A stretch of 64,000 bases of DNA from Moorena bouillonii PNG (GTDB lineage Bacteria; Cyanobacteriota; Cyanobacteriia; Cyanobacteriales; Coleofasciculaceae), in NCBI RefSeq assembly GCF_001942495.1, contig NZ_MKZS01000001.1:1944266-2008265 (forward strand), read 5' to 3'. Position numbers and translations under genes: made by a program. The notes below the pieces were generated by a model. That model was given only the letters and a program-made list of their open reading frames with translations, searched no databases and was not told the origin of the DNA. Below, in pieces: positions 52,526 to 61,747 of the stretch; the stretch's first letter is position 1; every line of letters begins with the position of its first letter.

Positions 52526-53473
52526 TCATACTTCATACTGACTTTGACACTCCACACTTGCGCGGTCACGTAAGGCCAAGACTGTAAACCCTACCAGTAC
52601 TCCTAATAATGCTGCTCCCACTGCTTGATGGCAGATAGTTAGTAGTTCCACTTGTAGCCTTAACCGGAAGGTAGCAACACCGAGGAGTATCTGTAAAACT
52701 ACCAAGCTAGCAGCGAGATTAGCTAACTTTCGCAGTAATGGATGTAGGGCTGGTGTCCGGGATGCTATCACCACGACGGAGACAGTTGCTACGGTCGCTG
52801 GCACCACACCAGCAATATGGCTATTCATCACGGTACACAGCTGTGATCCGCCAAAACACTGATGCACTGCCCAGCGGGAAGCGACTAGTCCACCTAATAG
52901 ACTTTGTAGATAAACAAAAATCACTGCGGTTAAGCTCAGCCAAGGTAACTTCCCAACTGAACCTGTCCCTTGATAGCGGGTCAGCAGTGTACCAATCACG
53001 ATTAGAGTTGAGAAAAATAGCAGTGCTGTTCCTAGATGAGCAGTGACGATATCAAACCGGAGCAGTTCTGTAACCGTCAGTCCCCCCAGGACTCCTTGGA
53101 AAATAATTAGCCCTAGAGCAAATGTGGATATCCAGGGCAGCCAGTTGGGTAAATCCCGCCGATGCCACCAAGATAAGCTAGCGAGAGCGATCGCACTAAT
53201 ACCAATCAAGGATGCATCAAGGCGGTGAAACCACTCTAAAAATACTTGCAAATTCATCTGCTGGCTTGGCACGAGCTGACCATAGCATAAGGGCCAGTCT
53301 GGGCAAGCCAGACCAGCATTCATCACCCTGGTAGCACTGCCTACTGCCATCAACAGCAGGGTTGCGATCGCAATTTTCCACACCAAGCTCCGAATCCTGG
53401 CCTGAGGCTGGCTAAGGTTGTTGGAGGTTACATCATTCTGATTCTGATCAAGAGCCGATTGAGCTATAGCCAT
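52526..53473 (-). CDS. ctaA: Heme A synthase CtaA (COX15 family)
   Basis: 315 residues from the ATG at 53473; a TTG at 53506 would add 11. Eight membrane segments, GLACPDWPLCYGQ with the Cys pair, and FHRLDASLIG, TAHLGTAL, HQCFGG and CHQAVGA, which hold the conserved His ligands. It oxidises heme O to heme A with ferredoxin/O2. Starts the leftward ctaA-ctaB transcript, divergent from ctaC. Confidence 0.92.
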   Translation of the reverse strand: MAIAQSALDQNQNDVTSNNLSQPQARIRSLVWKIAIATLLLMAVGSATRVMNAGLACPDWPLCYGQLVPSQQMNLQVFLEWFHRLDASLIGISAIALASLSWWHRRDLPNWLPWISTFALGLIIFQGVLGGLTVTELLRFDIVTAHLGTALLFFSTLIVIGTLLTRYQGTGSVGKLPWLSLTAVIFVYLQSLLGGLVASRWAVHQCFGGSQLCTVMNSHIAGVVPATVATVSVVVIASRTPALHPLLRKLANLAASLVVLQILLGVATFRLRLQVELLTICHQAVGAALLGVLVGFTVLALRDRASVECQSQYEV

Positions 53474-54087
53474 CTGCAATAGGAAAATGCAAACTAAGTT
53501 AATCAAATCCTGAGTAGTGGCTCATTTTCGTTGGTAGAAGATTGCCAATCTCAAGGATCATCTCTATTCCTATACCACTGTAACCAGCCTTTTCCTAGAT
53601 TTCTGTAGCTTTAGAGATTTTTCAGATTGCTACTCCCCTGCCCTAAAGGGTCACAGTTACTTAGACTCAATGATTTACTATTGATTTACTTTTTTATATT
53701 TTTTTTAGCTATGTTAAGTTTTATTGAATAAAATCTTAAGTTTTCTGAAAATTTTTCAGGTGCTGGGCTAGTGATCCTAAAAAAAAGTCTAAAAATCTCA
53801 AGGTTTGACCCAATCAATTGTTTAACTGCTTTACCTTAGTTAATAGAGCGAGCTTGGCTAGCTCTATATCCTCTACTCACACCCCTCACTGGTAGCAGAC
53901 CATCAGAATTGTTGTCTGTGTGGTCTCTAATGTGGGAATTATGGGGGGGGAGTAGCTCACCAGAAGGCTGATTTTCTTCAAAAATATAGCCATGGCCTGA
54001 CATTCTAGGACACTAAATCGGTTCGTGCCTCGCCTGCCTTAATAATCCCTGTTACTTTTGTTGATATAAGTATTCAACCCTAATCTC
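53474..54087. promoter_or_regulatory. Divergent upstream region of ctaA and ctaC
   Basis: 614 bp, A/T-rich with long T-runs around 53690-53720; it should contain promoters for both transcripts, but no specific box could be assigned. No gene seen. Confidence 0.5.
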
Positions 54088-55101
54088 GTGAACATTCCAA
54101 GCCAAATTTCAACCCTTATTGCTGGCATTTTCATAACCCTGATTAGTCTCTGGTACGGTCAGAATCATGGACTTATGCCAGTAGCCGCCTCCTCAGAAGC
54201 CGGTGATGTAGATGGTCTGTTCAACTTGATGATGACCATTGCCACTGGTCTATTTATCCTCATCCAAGGGGCACTTATCCTAATAGTCATCAAATTTCGT
54301 AGACAAAAAAATGACCAAACTGATGGGCCATCGACCCATGGCAACATCCCCCTAGAGATGCTTTGGACCGCAATCCCCACGGTGATTGTCTTTGTCCTAG
54401 CTGTCTATAGCTTTGAGGTCTACAACGCTATGGGAGGCTTGGATCCGATGGCTTCTCATGACCACCATCACCAAGAGATTGCCCACAATCATCAGATGTC
54501 ACCATCTGGGCAAGAGGGGAATGAAAATCTGATTGCCATGGTTCCAGGTCAAGGCACAGTTGCCCTAGGTATTGGAGCGCCTCCAGGACAAGAAGGTCAA
54601 GGTGAACCCCTAGAGGTTAATGTCGCTGGTATGCAGTATGCCTGGATTTTCACCTACCCTGAAACCGGTGTTATGTCTGGGGAGATGCATGTCCCAGTTG
54701 GACAACCGGTTAAGCTGAATATCGAAGCTAACGATGTGATCCACGCCTTCTGGTTGCCAGAGTTTCGGATTAAGCAAGATGCTATCCCAGGTCGGACTAG
54801 TCAACTAGGATTTACAGCAACTAAAGTGGGTGATTACCCGATCATCTGTGCTGAACTCTGCGGGTCCTACCATGGAGGAATGAAAACCAGGTTAATCGTT
54901 GAAACACCGGAAGAGTATCAAGCCTGGGTTCAGGAAAATCAATTCGCTAGTGCAGACACCATGGAAAAAGCGGTGGCTGTTAATCCTACTACCATGTCAG
55001 AGGGTGAATTCTTGGCTCCCTATGCCTCTGAAATGGGTATTGATTCCCAAACTCTCCAACACCTAGACCACTCTCACCATCATCCTGCAATTATCAAATA
55101 A
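54088..55101 (+). CDS. ctaC: Cytochrome c oxidase subunit II CtaC
   Basis: 337 residues, GTG at 54088. A signal/first helix, then two membrane helices (LMMTIATGLFILIQGALILI and MLWTAIPTVIVFVLAVY), then the cupredoxin domain with CAELCGSYHGGM, which gives CuA ligands. A His-rich insertion (SHDHHHQEIAHNH) precedes the domain at about 125-140, and a His-rich tail ends HLDHSHHHP. Subunit II takes electrons from cytochrome c6 or plastocyanin. Part of ctaCDE. Confidence 0.93.
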   Translation: MNIPSQISTLIAGIFITLISLWYGQNHGLMPVAASSEAGDVDGLFNLMMTIATGLFILIQGALILIVIKFRRQKNDQTDGPSTHGNIPLEMLWTAIPTVIVFVLAVYSFEVYNAMGGLDPMASHDHHHQEIAHNHQMSPSGQEGNENLIAMVPGQGTVALGIGAPPGQEGQGEPLEVNVAGMQYAWIFTYPETGVMSGEMHVPVGQPVKLNIEANDVIHAFWLPEFRIKQDAIPGRTSQLGFTATKVGDYPIICAELCGSYHGGMKTRLIVETPEEYQAWVQENQFASADTMEKAVAVNPTTMSEGEFLAPYASEMGIDSQTLQHLDHSHHHPAIIK

Positions 55102-55339
55102 GTTCATCACTTAGAAGTTAGAAGTTAGAAGTTAGAAGTTAGAAGTTAGAATTAAGAGTTTAGAATTCAGAAGTTAGAAGTTAGAATTAGTTCAGTCTAA
55201 AGTCTACAGTCTTAATTATCCATTCTTAATTCTTAATTCTTAATTCTTAATTCTCTTGATTAACTATTGCCTATTGCCTATTGCCTATTGCCTATTGCCT
55301 CTTGCCTATCCTTTTAGTCCATCACACCTCCACTATCCC
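55102..55339. repeat. Heptamer arrays between ctaC and ctaD
   Basis: Three heptamer types in sequence: (GTTAGAA)n 55116-55190, (TTAATTC)n 55225-55258, and (TTGCCTA)n 55264-55309. An artefactual in-frame extension of ctaD passes through the last. Confidence 0.9.
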
Positions 55340-57022
55340 ATGACGACGCAAGTAGAAAAACCGGAATCTGTCAAAGATGCTGGTCATGTTGAAGAACATG
55401 AGCGGCGTTGGCAAGATTACTTCACCTTCAATACCGACCATAAAGTGATTGGGATTCAATACCTGGTCACTTCATTTGTGTTCTATTTCATCGGTGGCGC
55501 ATTAGCTGGATTAATTCGCACTGAGTTGGCCACCCCAGACCCGGATTTATTGAGCCCTTTAACCTACAACCGAGTGTTCACCATGCACGGAACAATTATG
55601 TTGTTCCTATGGATTATCCCGGCTGGTGCTGCTTTTGCTAACTATCTGATTCCCTTGATGATTGGGGCAAAGGATATGGCATTCCCCAAGCTAAATGCGG
55701 TGGCATTCTGGATGAATGCTGTGGGGGGTTTGCTGTTAATGAGTAGTTTTTTCGTAGGTGCTCCCGAAGCTGGTTGGACCTCTTACCCCCCTTTGAGCTT
55801 GATTAGTTCTCAGGTGGGTGAAGAAATTTGGATTTTGAGCATCCTGGTGATCGGGACTTCCTCAGTGCTAGGGGCGCTTAACTTCTTCACCACTATTGTG
55901 AAGATGCGCACACCTACCATGACTATTCATGATATGCCTCTGTTTTGCTGGGCAATGTTAGGAACCTCAATCCTAGCTTTGATTGGTACTCCAGTCCTAG
56001 CAGCAGCGTTAATTTTCCTGTCCTTTGATTTAATTGCTGGCACCAATTTCTTTAACCCGACTGGAGGAGGAGACCCAATTGTTTACCAGCACATGTTCTG
56101 GTTTTACTCCCACCCGGCGGTGTACATCATGGTGCTACCGTTCTTTGGGGTAATCTCCGAAATCCTACCGGTACATGCCCGTAAGCCGGTTTTTGGCTAT
56201 CGTGCGATCGCATACTCCAGTATGTTGATTTGTTTCCTAGGATTAATTGTCTGGGCTCACCATATGTTCACTAGTGGCACTCCTGGTTGGTTGCGGATGT
56301 TCTTTATGGCTGCCACCATGCTGATTGCTGTGCCCACAGGGATTAAGGTGTTTAGCTGGGTGGCAACGATTTGGGGCGGAAAAATTAGCTTAAATAGTGC
56401 CATGCTCTTTGGTATGGGCTTTATCTCGGCATTTTTGATTGGGGGTCTCAGCGGTGTCATGCTCGCTTCCGTTCCCTTTGATGTCCATGTCCATGACACT
56501 TATTTCATTGTGGCTCACTTCCACTACGTTCTATTTGGTGGTAGTGTGCTCGGATTATTTGGCGCAGTTTATCACTGGTTCCCCAAAATGACCGGGCGAA
56601 TGGTCAACGAAACCTTAGGACGCATTCACTTTGTGTTGACCTTCATTGGTCTAAACATGACCTTCTTGCCGATGCATGAGCTTGGTCTATTGGGTATGAA
56701 CCGTCGGGTTGCTATGTACGACCCCCAGTTTCAAAGCCTCAACATGATCTGCACTATTGGCTCCTATCTTCTAGCGGTTTCTACCATACCCTTTGTGATT
56801 AACATCCTCTGGAGTGTGAACCGTGGTAAAATTGCTGGTCGCAATCCTTGGAGAGCTCTGACATTAGAGTGGCAAACTACATCTCCTCCTGCTATTGAGA
56901 ACTTTGACGAGGAACCAATTTTGTGGTCCGGTCCTTACGAATACGGTATCGACAGTTATAGTGTTGACACCGATAAACAGGTCGAGGAGTTGCTCGTTGA
57001 AGTTAAAGGAGATGTTGGGTAA
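55340..57022 (+). CDS. ctaD: Cytochrome c oxidase subunit I CtaD
   Basis: 560 residues from the ATG at 55340 (TTQVEKPESVKDA...). An upstream ATG-like extension to 55256 crosses heptamers and is rejected. About 12 membrane helices. Redox ligands are seen in MHGTIMLF (heme a), SHPAVYIMVLPFFG (CuB His with Tyr-His crosslink), and HDTYFIVAHFHYV (heme a and a3). It forms the binuclear centre of the aa3 oxidase in thylakoid or cytoplasmic membrane. Intact. Confidence 0.95.
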   Translation: MTTQVEKPESVKDAGHVEEHERRWQDYFTFNTDHKVIGIQYLVTSFVFYFIGGALAGLIRTELATPDPDLLSPLTYNRVFTMHGTIMLFLWIIPAGAAFANYLIPLMIGAKDMAFPKLNAVAFWMNAVGGLLLMSSFFVGAPEAGWTSYPPLSLISSQVGEEIWILSILVIGTSSVLGALNFFTTIVKMRTPTMTIHDMPLFCWAMLGTSILALIGTPVLAAALIFLSFDLIAGTNFFNPTGGGDPIVYQHMFWFYSHPAVYIMVLPFFGVISEILPVHARKPVFGYRAIAYSSMLICFLGLIVWAHHMFTSGTPGWLRMFFMAATMLIAVPTGIKVFSWVATIWGGKISLNSAMLFGMGFISAFLIGGLSGVMLASVPFDVHVHDTYFIVAHFHYVLFGGSVLGLFGAVYHWFPKMTGRMVNETLGRIHFVLTFIGLNMTFLPMHELGLLGMNRRVAMYDPQFQSLNMICTIGSYLLAVSTIPFVINILWSVNRGKIAGRNPWRALTLEWQTTSPPAIENFDEEPILWSGPYEYGIDSYSVDTDKQVEELLVEVKGDVG

Positions 57023-57473
57023 GTGTGGGTTAATAGGTTGAAGGTTTGAAGGTTGAAAGTTTGAAGGTTGAAAGTTTGAAGGTTGAAGGTTGTTTGGTTG
57101 AAGGTTGAAGGTTGTTTGGTTGAAGGTTGAAGGTTGTTTGGTTGAAGGTTGAAGGTTGTTTGGTTGTTCGCCTTTGGCGTTGCCTTCGGGTAGGTTATTT
57201 GGTTGCTGGTTGCTGGTTAATGGTGCCTGCTTATGATCCCAACCTGCTAACCTTAAACCGATTAACCTGCTAACCTTAAACCTACTAACTTTAAATCTAA
57301 TAACTTGAAACCTTCAACCAAAACAACTTTCAACCAAAACAACTTTCAACCTGTTAACCTTCAACCTGTTAACCTTCAACCTGTTAACCTTCAACCTGCT
57401 AACCTTCAACCTGCTAACCTTGGCCAAAGGCCACGCTACGCGAACAACCTGCTAACTTACTCTAAAGGAATTT
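57023..57473. repeat. Heptamer-rich gap between ctaD and ctaE
   Basis: (GAAGGTT)n with variants at 57035-57165, then CCTGTTAACCTTCAA repeats at 57345-57420, broken by GGCCACGCTACGCG palindromes. No gene. Confidence 0.85.
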
Positions 57474-58100
57474 ATGCAAGGCTCAACGATAGATCCGTCT
57501 AAAACTAGCCTCAACTATCATCATGAGGTTGAGGCGGCAGAGGTACATCACGAGGAGCATCCGGATTTTCGGATGTTTGGTTTGGTGGTGTTTCTGGCTG
57601 CTGATAGTATGACATTCTTGGGAATGTTTGCCGCTTTTTTAATTTATAAAGCGACCATGCCAGCTTGGCCTCCAGAGGGTACAGAATTAGAATTATTGGT
57701 GCCAACAATTAACACCATCATCCTGATTACTAGTAGTTTCGTCATGCACCGGGGCCAGAGTGCTATTAAAAAGAATGATGTCTCTGGTTTGCGACTCTGG
57801 TTTGGAATCACTGCTCTGATGGGTGCGATGTTCTTAGCAGGACAAGTCTATGAGTACACCCATGTAGACTTTGGTCTGACTACTAACTTATTTACCAGTT
57901 CTTTCTTTGCCTTAACTGGTTTCCATGGTCTTCATGTTAGTTGTGGACTGGCGTTGATTTTGTTTGTGTTATTGCGATCGCTAAATTCAAAGCACTACTC
58001 CAGTGAAGAGCATTTTGGTGTAGAAGCCGCAGAACTCTACTGGCACTTCGTTGATGTGGTGTGGATTGTTCTGTTTGTAATTGTGTATTTGATAAATTAG
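57474..58100 (+). CDS. ctaE: Cytochrome c oxidase subunit III CtaE
   Basis: 208 residues; ATG at 57474 with AAAGGA upstream. The five- to seven-helix COX3 fold has ADSMTFLGMFAAF, TGFHGLHVSCGL and the ending ELYWHFVDVVWIVLFV. Its N-terminus is short and His-rich (NYHHEVEAAEVHHEEHP). Third structural gene of the oxidase. A 3' hairpin (CCCCCCAATTGGGGGG) lies downstream at about 58140. Confidence 0.93.
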   Translation: MQGSTIDPSKTSLNYHHEVEAAEVHHEEHPDFRMFGLVVFLAADSMTFLGMFAAFLIYKATMPAWPPEGTELELLVPTINTIILITSSFVMHRGQSAIKKNDVSGLRLWFGITALMGAMFLAGQVYEYTHVDFGLTTNLFTSSFFALTGFHGLHVSCGLALILFVLLRSLNSKHYSSEEHFGVEAAELYWHFVDVVWIVLFVIVYLIN

Positions 58101-58422
58101 TTTTCGCCACAGTTTGGTTAACAAAGTTTTGATGCACTCACCCCCCAATTGGGGGGATTTTTTTTTGAAGGTTTGGAGCAGGGAGCAGGGAGCAGGGAGT
58201 AGGGAGCAGGGAACAGCGGATCTGGGAACAGTTGAAGTAGGGTGTGTTAGGGGCGGACTTGCCCTTATTTTTCGCCTCGTGGCCAGGGTTGGGATAGCTG
58301 GTCTGGAAATGAAACGGGCAAGATGCCCGTTCCACCAAGATGCCTGTTTATGGATGGTGGTAGCGCTAATCCAAACAGCACAGGTGAATTTAACCCGTTG
58401 GATTCCTTATAATTTTAATCAA
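58101..58422. other. Intergenic region downstream of ctaE
   Basis: 322 bp: the palindrome CCCCCCAATTGGGGGG followed by TTTTTTTT (58141-58167), likely the ctaE terminator, and a GGGCAAGATGCCCGTTCC repeat. No gene. Confidence 0.6.
58141..58167 (+). terminator. Intrinsic terminator downstream of ctaE
   Basis: CCCCCCAATTGGGGGG is self-complementary and followed by ATTTTTTTTT, 41 nt after the ctaE stop. This fits a rho-independent terminator. Confidence 0.7.
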
Positions 58423-58803
58423 TCACTTAGGATTTCTATAGTAGGGAAGGATGTCATCTTGTTTAGGAAAATTTCGAGATAAAAATACCATGATAACGGC
58501 AAACGATATAGCTGCTACAATTGCTTTTTGGCCTAATAATGGTTCCATTGAAGCTTGATAATCGTTTATCGAAATTAATTCACCGTTTGATATACTATAG
58601 TATTGTCCAATCATAAAAATTGTCCAAATAGTATTGTGAAGAATATGACAAAGGATTGGGACTATTAAGTTGCCAGTCTTAAAGTAGAGAACACAATATA
58701 TAGTTCCGGCAATGAACAAATATACAATATCGAATCGAAAATGGTAAATTGCAAATAATAAAGATGAGGTTAATATTCCGGCTTTGATACCCCATTTCAT
58801 TGC
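58423..58803 (-). pseudogene. CPBP protease pseudogene, 3' segment
   Basis: It is the C-terminal 126 codons of a CPBP intramembrane protease: KWGIKAGILTSSLLFAIYHF (second catalytic motif helix), then YCVLYFKTGNLIVPILCHIL (third motif with His). It joins in frame at 58803 to the 5' segment (60349-61206) once the insertion and one target copy are removed. The EE motif lies in the 5' segment. A short ORF running from 58908 into it begins inside the insertion and is not native. Confidence 0.85.
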
Positions 58804-58813
58804 CCACTTCTGC
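58804..58813. repeat. Target-site duplication, left copy (CCACTTCTGC)
   Basis: Ten bases repeated exactly at 60349-60358, one on each side of the element 58814-60348. Confidence 0.9.
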
Positions 58814-58962
58814 CAGGGTAATCGCATTGAACTTGGTATAAATTGTACTTGACAAAAGAAACAAAGAGTGGAATAAAACTTTCCGACAATCAAGGCTGTG
58901 TTGCACAACTGACGAAGCTACCATAATAGGGAAGAACAATTCCCATTTCCAGGTCACTAATC

Positions 58963-60110
58963 ATGGCAAAAGGCTTTGGCAAGGGCGTTATGACATCCAT
59001 TGAAGAACCAGAGGCAGAAATCCTCAGAAAAAGCGTCATTAAGCATTTTCAACATTTGCAAGACCCGAGAGTGGGTTCAAGGAAAGCTCATAGTCTAGTG
59101 GCAATTATCACCATAGCCAACAAGCGCCATACTCTCAGGAGCGGAGGGGTTTGTGGGAATAGAAACCTATGGAAAAGCAAAGCTTGAGTGGCTAGAGAAA
59201 TTTCTGGAAATACCCAATGGAATTCCTTCACACGATACCTTTGGAAGAGTATTGTCCCAGCTAGAGCCAGAGGAACTCAACCACAGCTTCCTCAATTGGA
59301 TTAGCAGCATCACAGAGAAATTAAATCTGGAGATGATTCATATAGATGGTAAGACAGCCAGAGGCTCCTATGACCGGGAAAAGAAGCTCAAAGCGTTGCA
59401 TAGTGTCAGCGCCTGGAGTAGTGAGCATAGTTTAGTGCTAGCAAGCGCAAAAAGTAGAGAGCAAGTCCAATGAAATGACCGCAGTGCCACGAAGGCTGTT
59501 GTTGCTCAACCTCAAGGGAGCTGTAGTCACCTTGGATGCTATGGGTACTCAAATAGAGATTGTCCAGGAAATCCAGCGGGGAGAAGGGGACTATGTCCTG
59601 GCTCTCAAAGGTAATCAAGGTCAGCTCTGTGACCAGGTAAAAGCTTGGTTTGACCAAGCTCAAGCTCACCATTGGCAGGGGATTGACTACAGCTATGATC
59701 AAACGACTGAAAGTGGGCATCATCGCCTGGAAACCCGGGAAGTTTGGGCAGTGCCAGTAACTCAATTACCACCTTTACATCGCCAAAATCAGTGGTTGGG
59801 TTTAACCACAGTGGTGATGGTTCGCTCTTACAGACAATTATGGAACAAAACAACCACAGAGGTGAGGTTGTACCTCAGTAGCTTGGAAGCGGATGCCCAG
59901 CGGCACAATCAAGTGATTCGCTCCCACGCTTTGTATTGAAAATAGCTTACATTGGGTTCTTGATGTCACCTTTGATGAAGATGCCAGTCGAGTACGTCAG
60001 GGTCATGGTGCAGAAAACCTGGGCTTGTTGCGTCGTTTGAGTGTCAATTTACGTGGATCGTGAACCCTCCAAGCAGAGTTTGAAGATGAAGCGTTACAGG
60101 GCGCTTGATG
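58963..60110 (+). pseudogene. ISAs1 family transposase, frameshifted
   Basis: The protein is in at least three frames: 58963-59187 (HLQDPRVGSRKAHSLVAI), 59153-59473 (DTFGRVLSQLEPEEL and IHIDGKTARGS) and 59475-59939 (AVVTLDAMGTQIEIVQEI and YVLALKGNQG), then degenerate coding to about 60110 ([22 protein letters not shown]). These are the DDE transposase of ISAs1: D in HIDGKT and D in TLDAMG are visible. Frameshifts near 59140-59180 and 59473 and a stop at 59937-59939 show loss of function. Confidence 0.88.
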
Positions 60111-60236
60111 GACAATAACTCAGTAATGAAAATCCTGGCTGCTAGCGTGGCTGAGTCATAGGGTAGCTTAGTCCAGTGGCGAAACTAGATCGAGGTAAAG
60201 AATATTCTCCAATAGCTCAGCAATGATCTCCATGTT

Positions 60237-60267
60237 GCACAAAGCTCAATTTTATCTAGCTTTGTGC
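60237..60267. repeat. 10-bp hairpin GCACAAAGCT/AGCTTTGTGC in the IS
   Basis: A perfect inverted repeat near the right end of the element with an 11-nt loop, possibly a transposase terminator or a remnant of another insertion. Confidence 0.5.
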
Positions 60268-60348
60268 GCTTTATAACTCGCCTTGTGCTGTCAAGTTTCC
60301 GGTCATTTTACAGTAATTTTATCACTCGATTCCAATGCGATTACCCTG

Positions 60349-61206
60349 CCACTTCTGCAAGATTATCCCACGACAAATAAGCTCTTCCAACAATGGAGCA
60401 CAAACAATTGCCGAAAAGCTCCCAAATAGTATCCCTATAACATTTGTGAAGTATGATTCATTAATGAAGTATTCAACATAATCTGGAAAAATAAATGAAA
60501 TATAATATAAATTAAGCGAATTAAAGCCCCAAGCAAAAGTATATTTAAAAAAAACTATTAAAATAATTCAATTTACATTATTTTTGTGCTTTAAAATTCC
60601 CAAATTAAAAATACCAAAGTTTCTTAAATCGAATCCAACTCTTCGGAGCTCTATAAATAAAAATAATCCGATAAATAACCATATAACTACACTTATTACT
60701 GTGTTAAAATTGGCCTTTTCAATAATCTCATTAAAATCTCTGTTCTTCACCAAGCAAAACAATCCGACTATTGTCAAGATGTAAATTGGGAAACCTAGAA
60801 ACCAAAATAATAAAAACTCAGGGATATTAAGCTTATTAAAAGGGTGATTTATTGAGTCTTTAGCCAAGGACTCTTCTGAATAAAATTTATTTCTCTTTGT
60901 CGGAAAAAGTAATAAGACTGATAAGCCCCAAATACTTAATAATCCTAACCATCCCCAATTACTGGCATATCCCTTGTCGTGAATATATAGACGGCACCCT
61001 TTTAGAAGAGGCACATATCCATATAATAGTAATCCTAAGATAATTAAAATAATGAGTAGCTTTAAAGATGGAGATAATGAGTAGAAAAAACTTTTAAAAT
61101 TTTCTAAAAGTAATCCAAGAGTTAATAACGGAATAAACTGTAAAGCTAATCCCAAAATAATTAGGTTGATAGAGTTATTTTTGGAATTGGTATTCTTGAT
61201 GTTCAT
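60349..61206 (-). pseudogene. CPBP protease pseudogene, 5' segment
   Basis: 286 codons starting at the ATG at 61206. The N-terminal half contains several membrane helices and ends at an in-frame TGA at 60568-60570. The frame then resumes and encodes FNSLNLYYISFIFPDYVEYF and the CPBP catalytic helix APLLEELICRGIILQKW immediately before the insertion. With 58423-58803 the intact protein would be about 412 residues. Two lesions, one stop and one insertion, break it. Confidence 0.88.
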
Positions 61207-61747
61207 TGGCTCGGTAGGTAATATACTATAATCGTTTCATACCAATGGCATAGAGAGGATTGACAAAAACAGAGGGAGTGGGCAAGCTTGAAAACAGAAA
61301 CCACTCATCAGTTATCAACATGGCAATAATTAACTTCCCTATCCAGAAAGCCCTGTGGGATAGCTGATGTCAAGTGGTTAATTGGAGCCACTTTGGACAT
61401 CTAACCACCTGTATTGGCATAATGATAGCCCTGATAGAAACAAGCAGCGTGAAGAAACAGCATGACAAACGTCTTGATCCCCTTGAATTCCAACTGCAAA
61501 CACCACTACTATTCTTACTACCTTTTTGTACTCAATCAGGATTATTTGGTTAAAGGTTGTTCGCCTTTGGCGTTGCCTTCGGGTAGGTTAACCGGTTTAA
61601 GGTGATCTTAATTGACTAGAATAAGGATTCTCATAGTAATTAGATACACAATATTTTTTCCCGATTCCCGATTCCCGATTCCCGATTCCCGATTCCCGAT
61701 TCCCGACTCCCTACTCCCTACTCCCTATTCCCTATTCCCTTGACTAA
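61207..61747. other. Intergenic region with heptamer array
   Basis: 541 bp without a gene; includes the GTTCGCCTTTGGCGTTGCC palindrome near 61560 and a (CCCGATT)n/(CTCCCTA)n heptamer array at 61662-61742 directly before the next start codon. Confidence 0.65.

Larger units (their letters stand above)
58814..60348. mobile_element. Decayed ISAs1-like insertion sequence
   Basis: 1535 bp bounded by perfect 16-bp terminal inverted repeats CAGGGTAATCGCATTG (58814-58829, inverted at 60333-60348) and a perfect 10-bp target duplication (CCACTTCTGC). It interrupts a CPBP gene. The transposase inside shows the ISAs1 family features. Ends beginning CAGGG and target duplications of 8-10 bp fit ISAs1. Confidence 0.9.
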
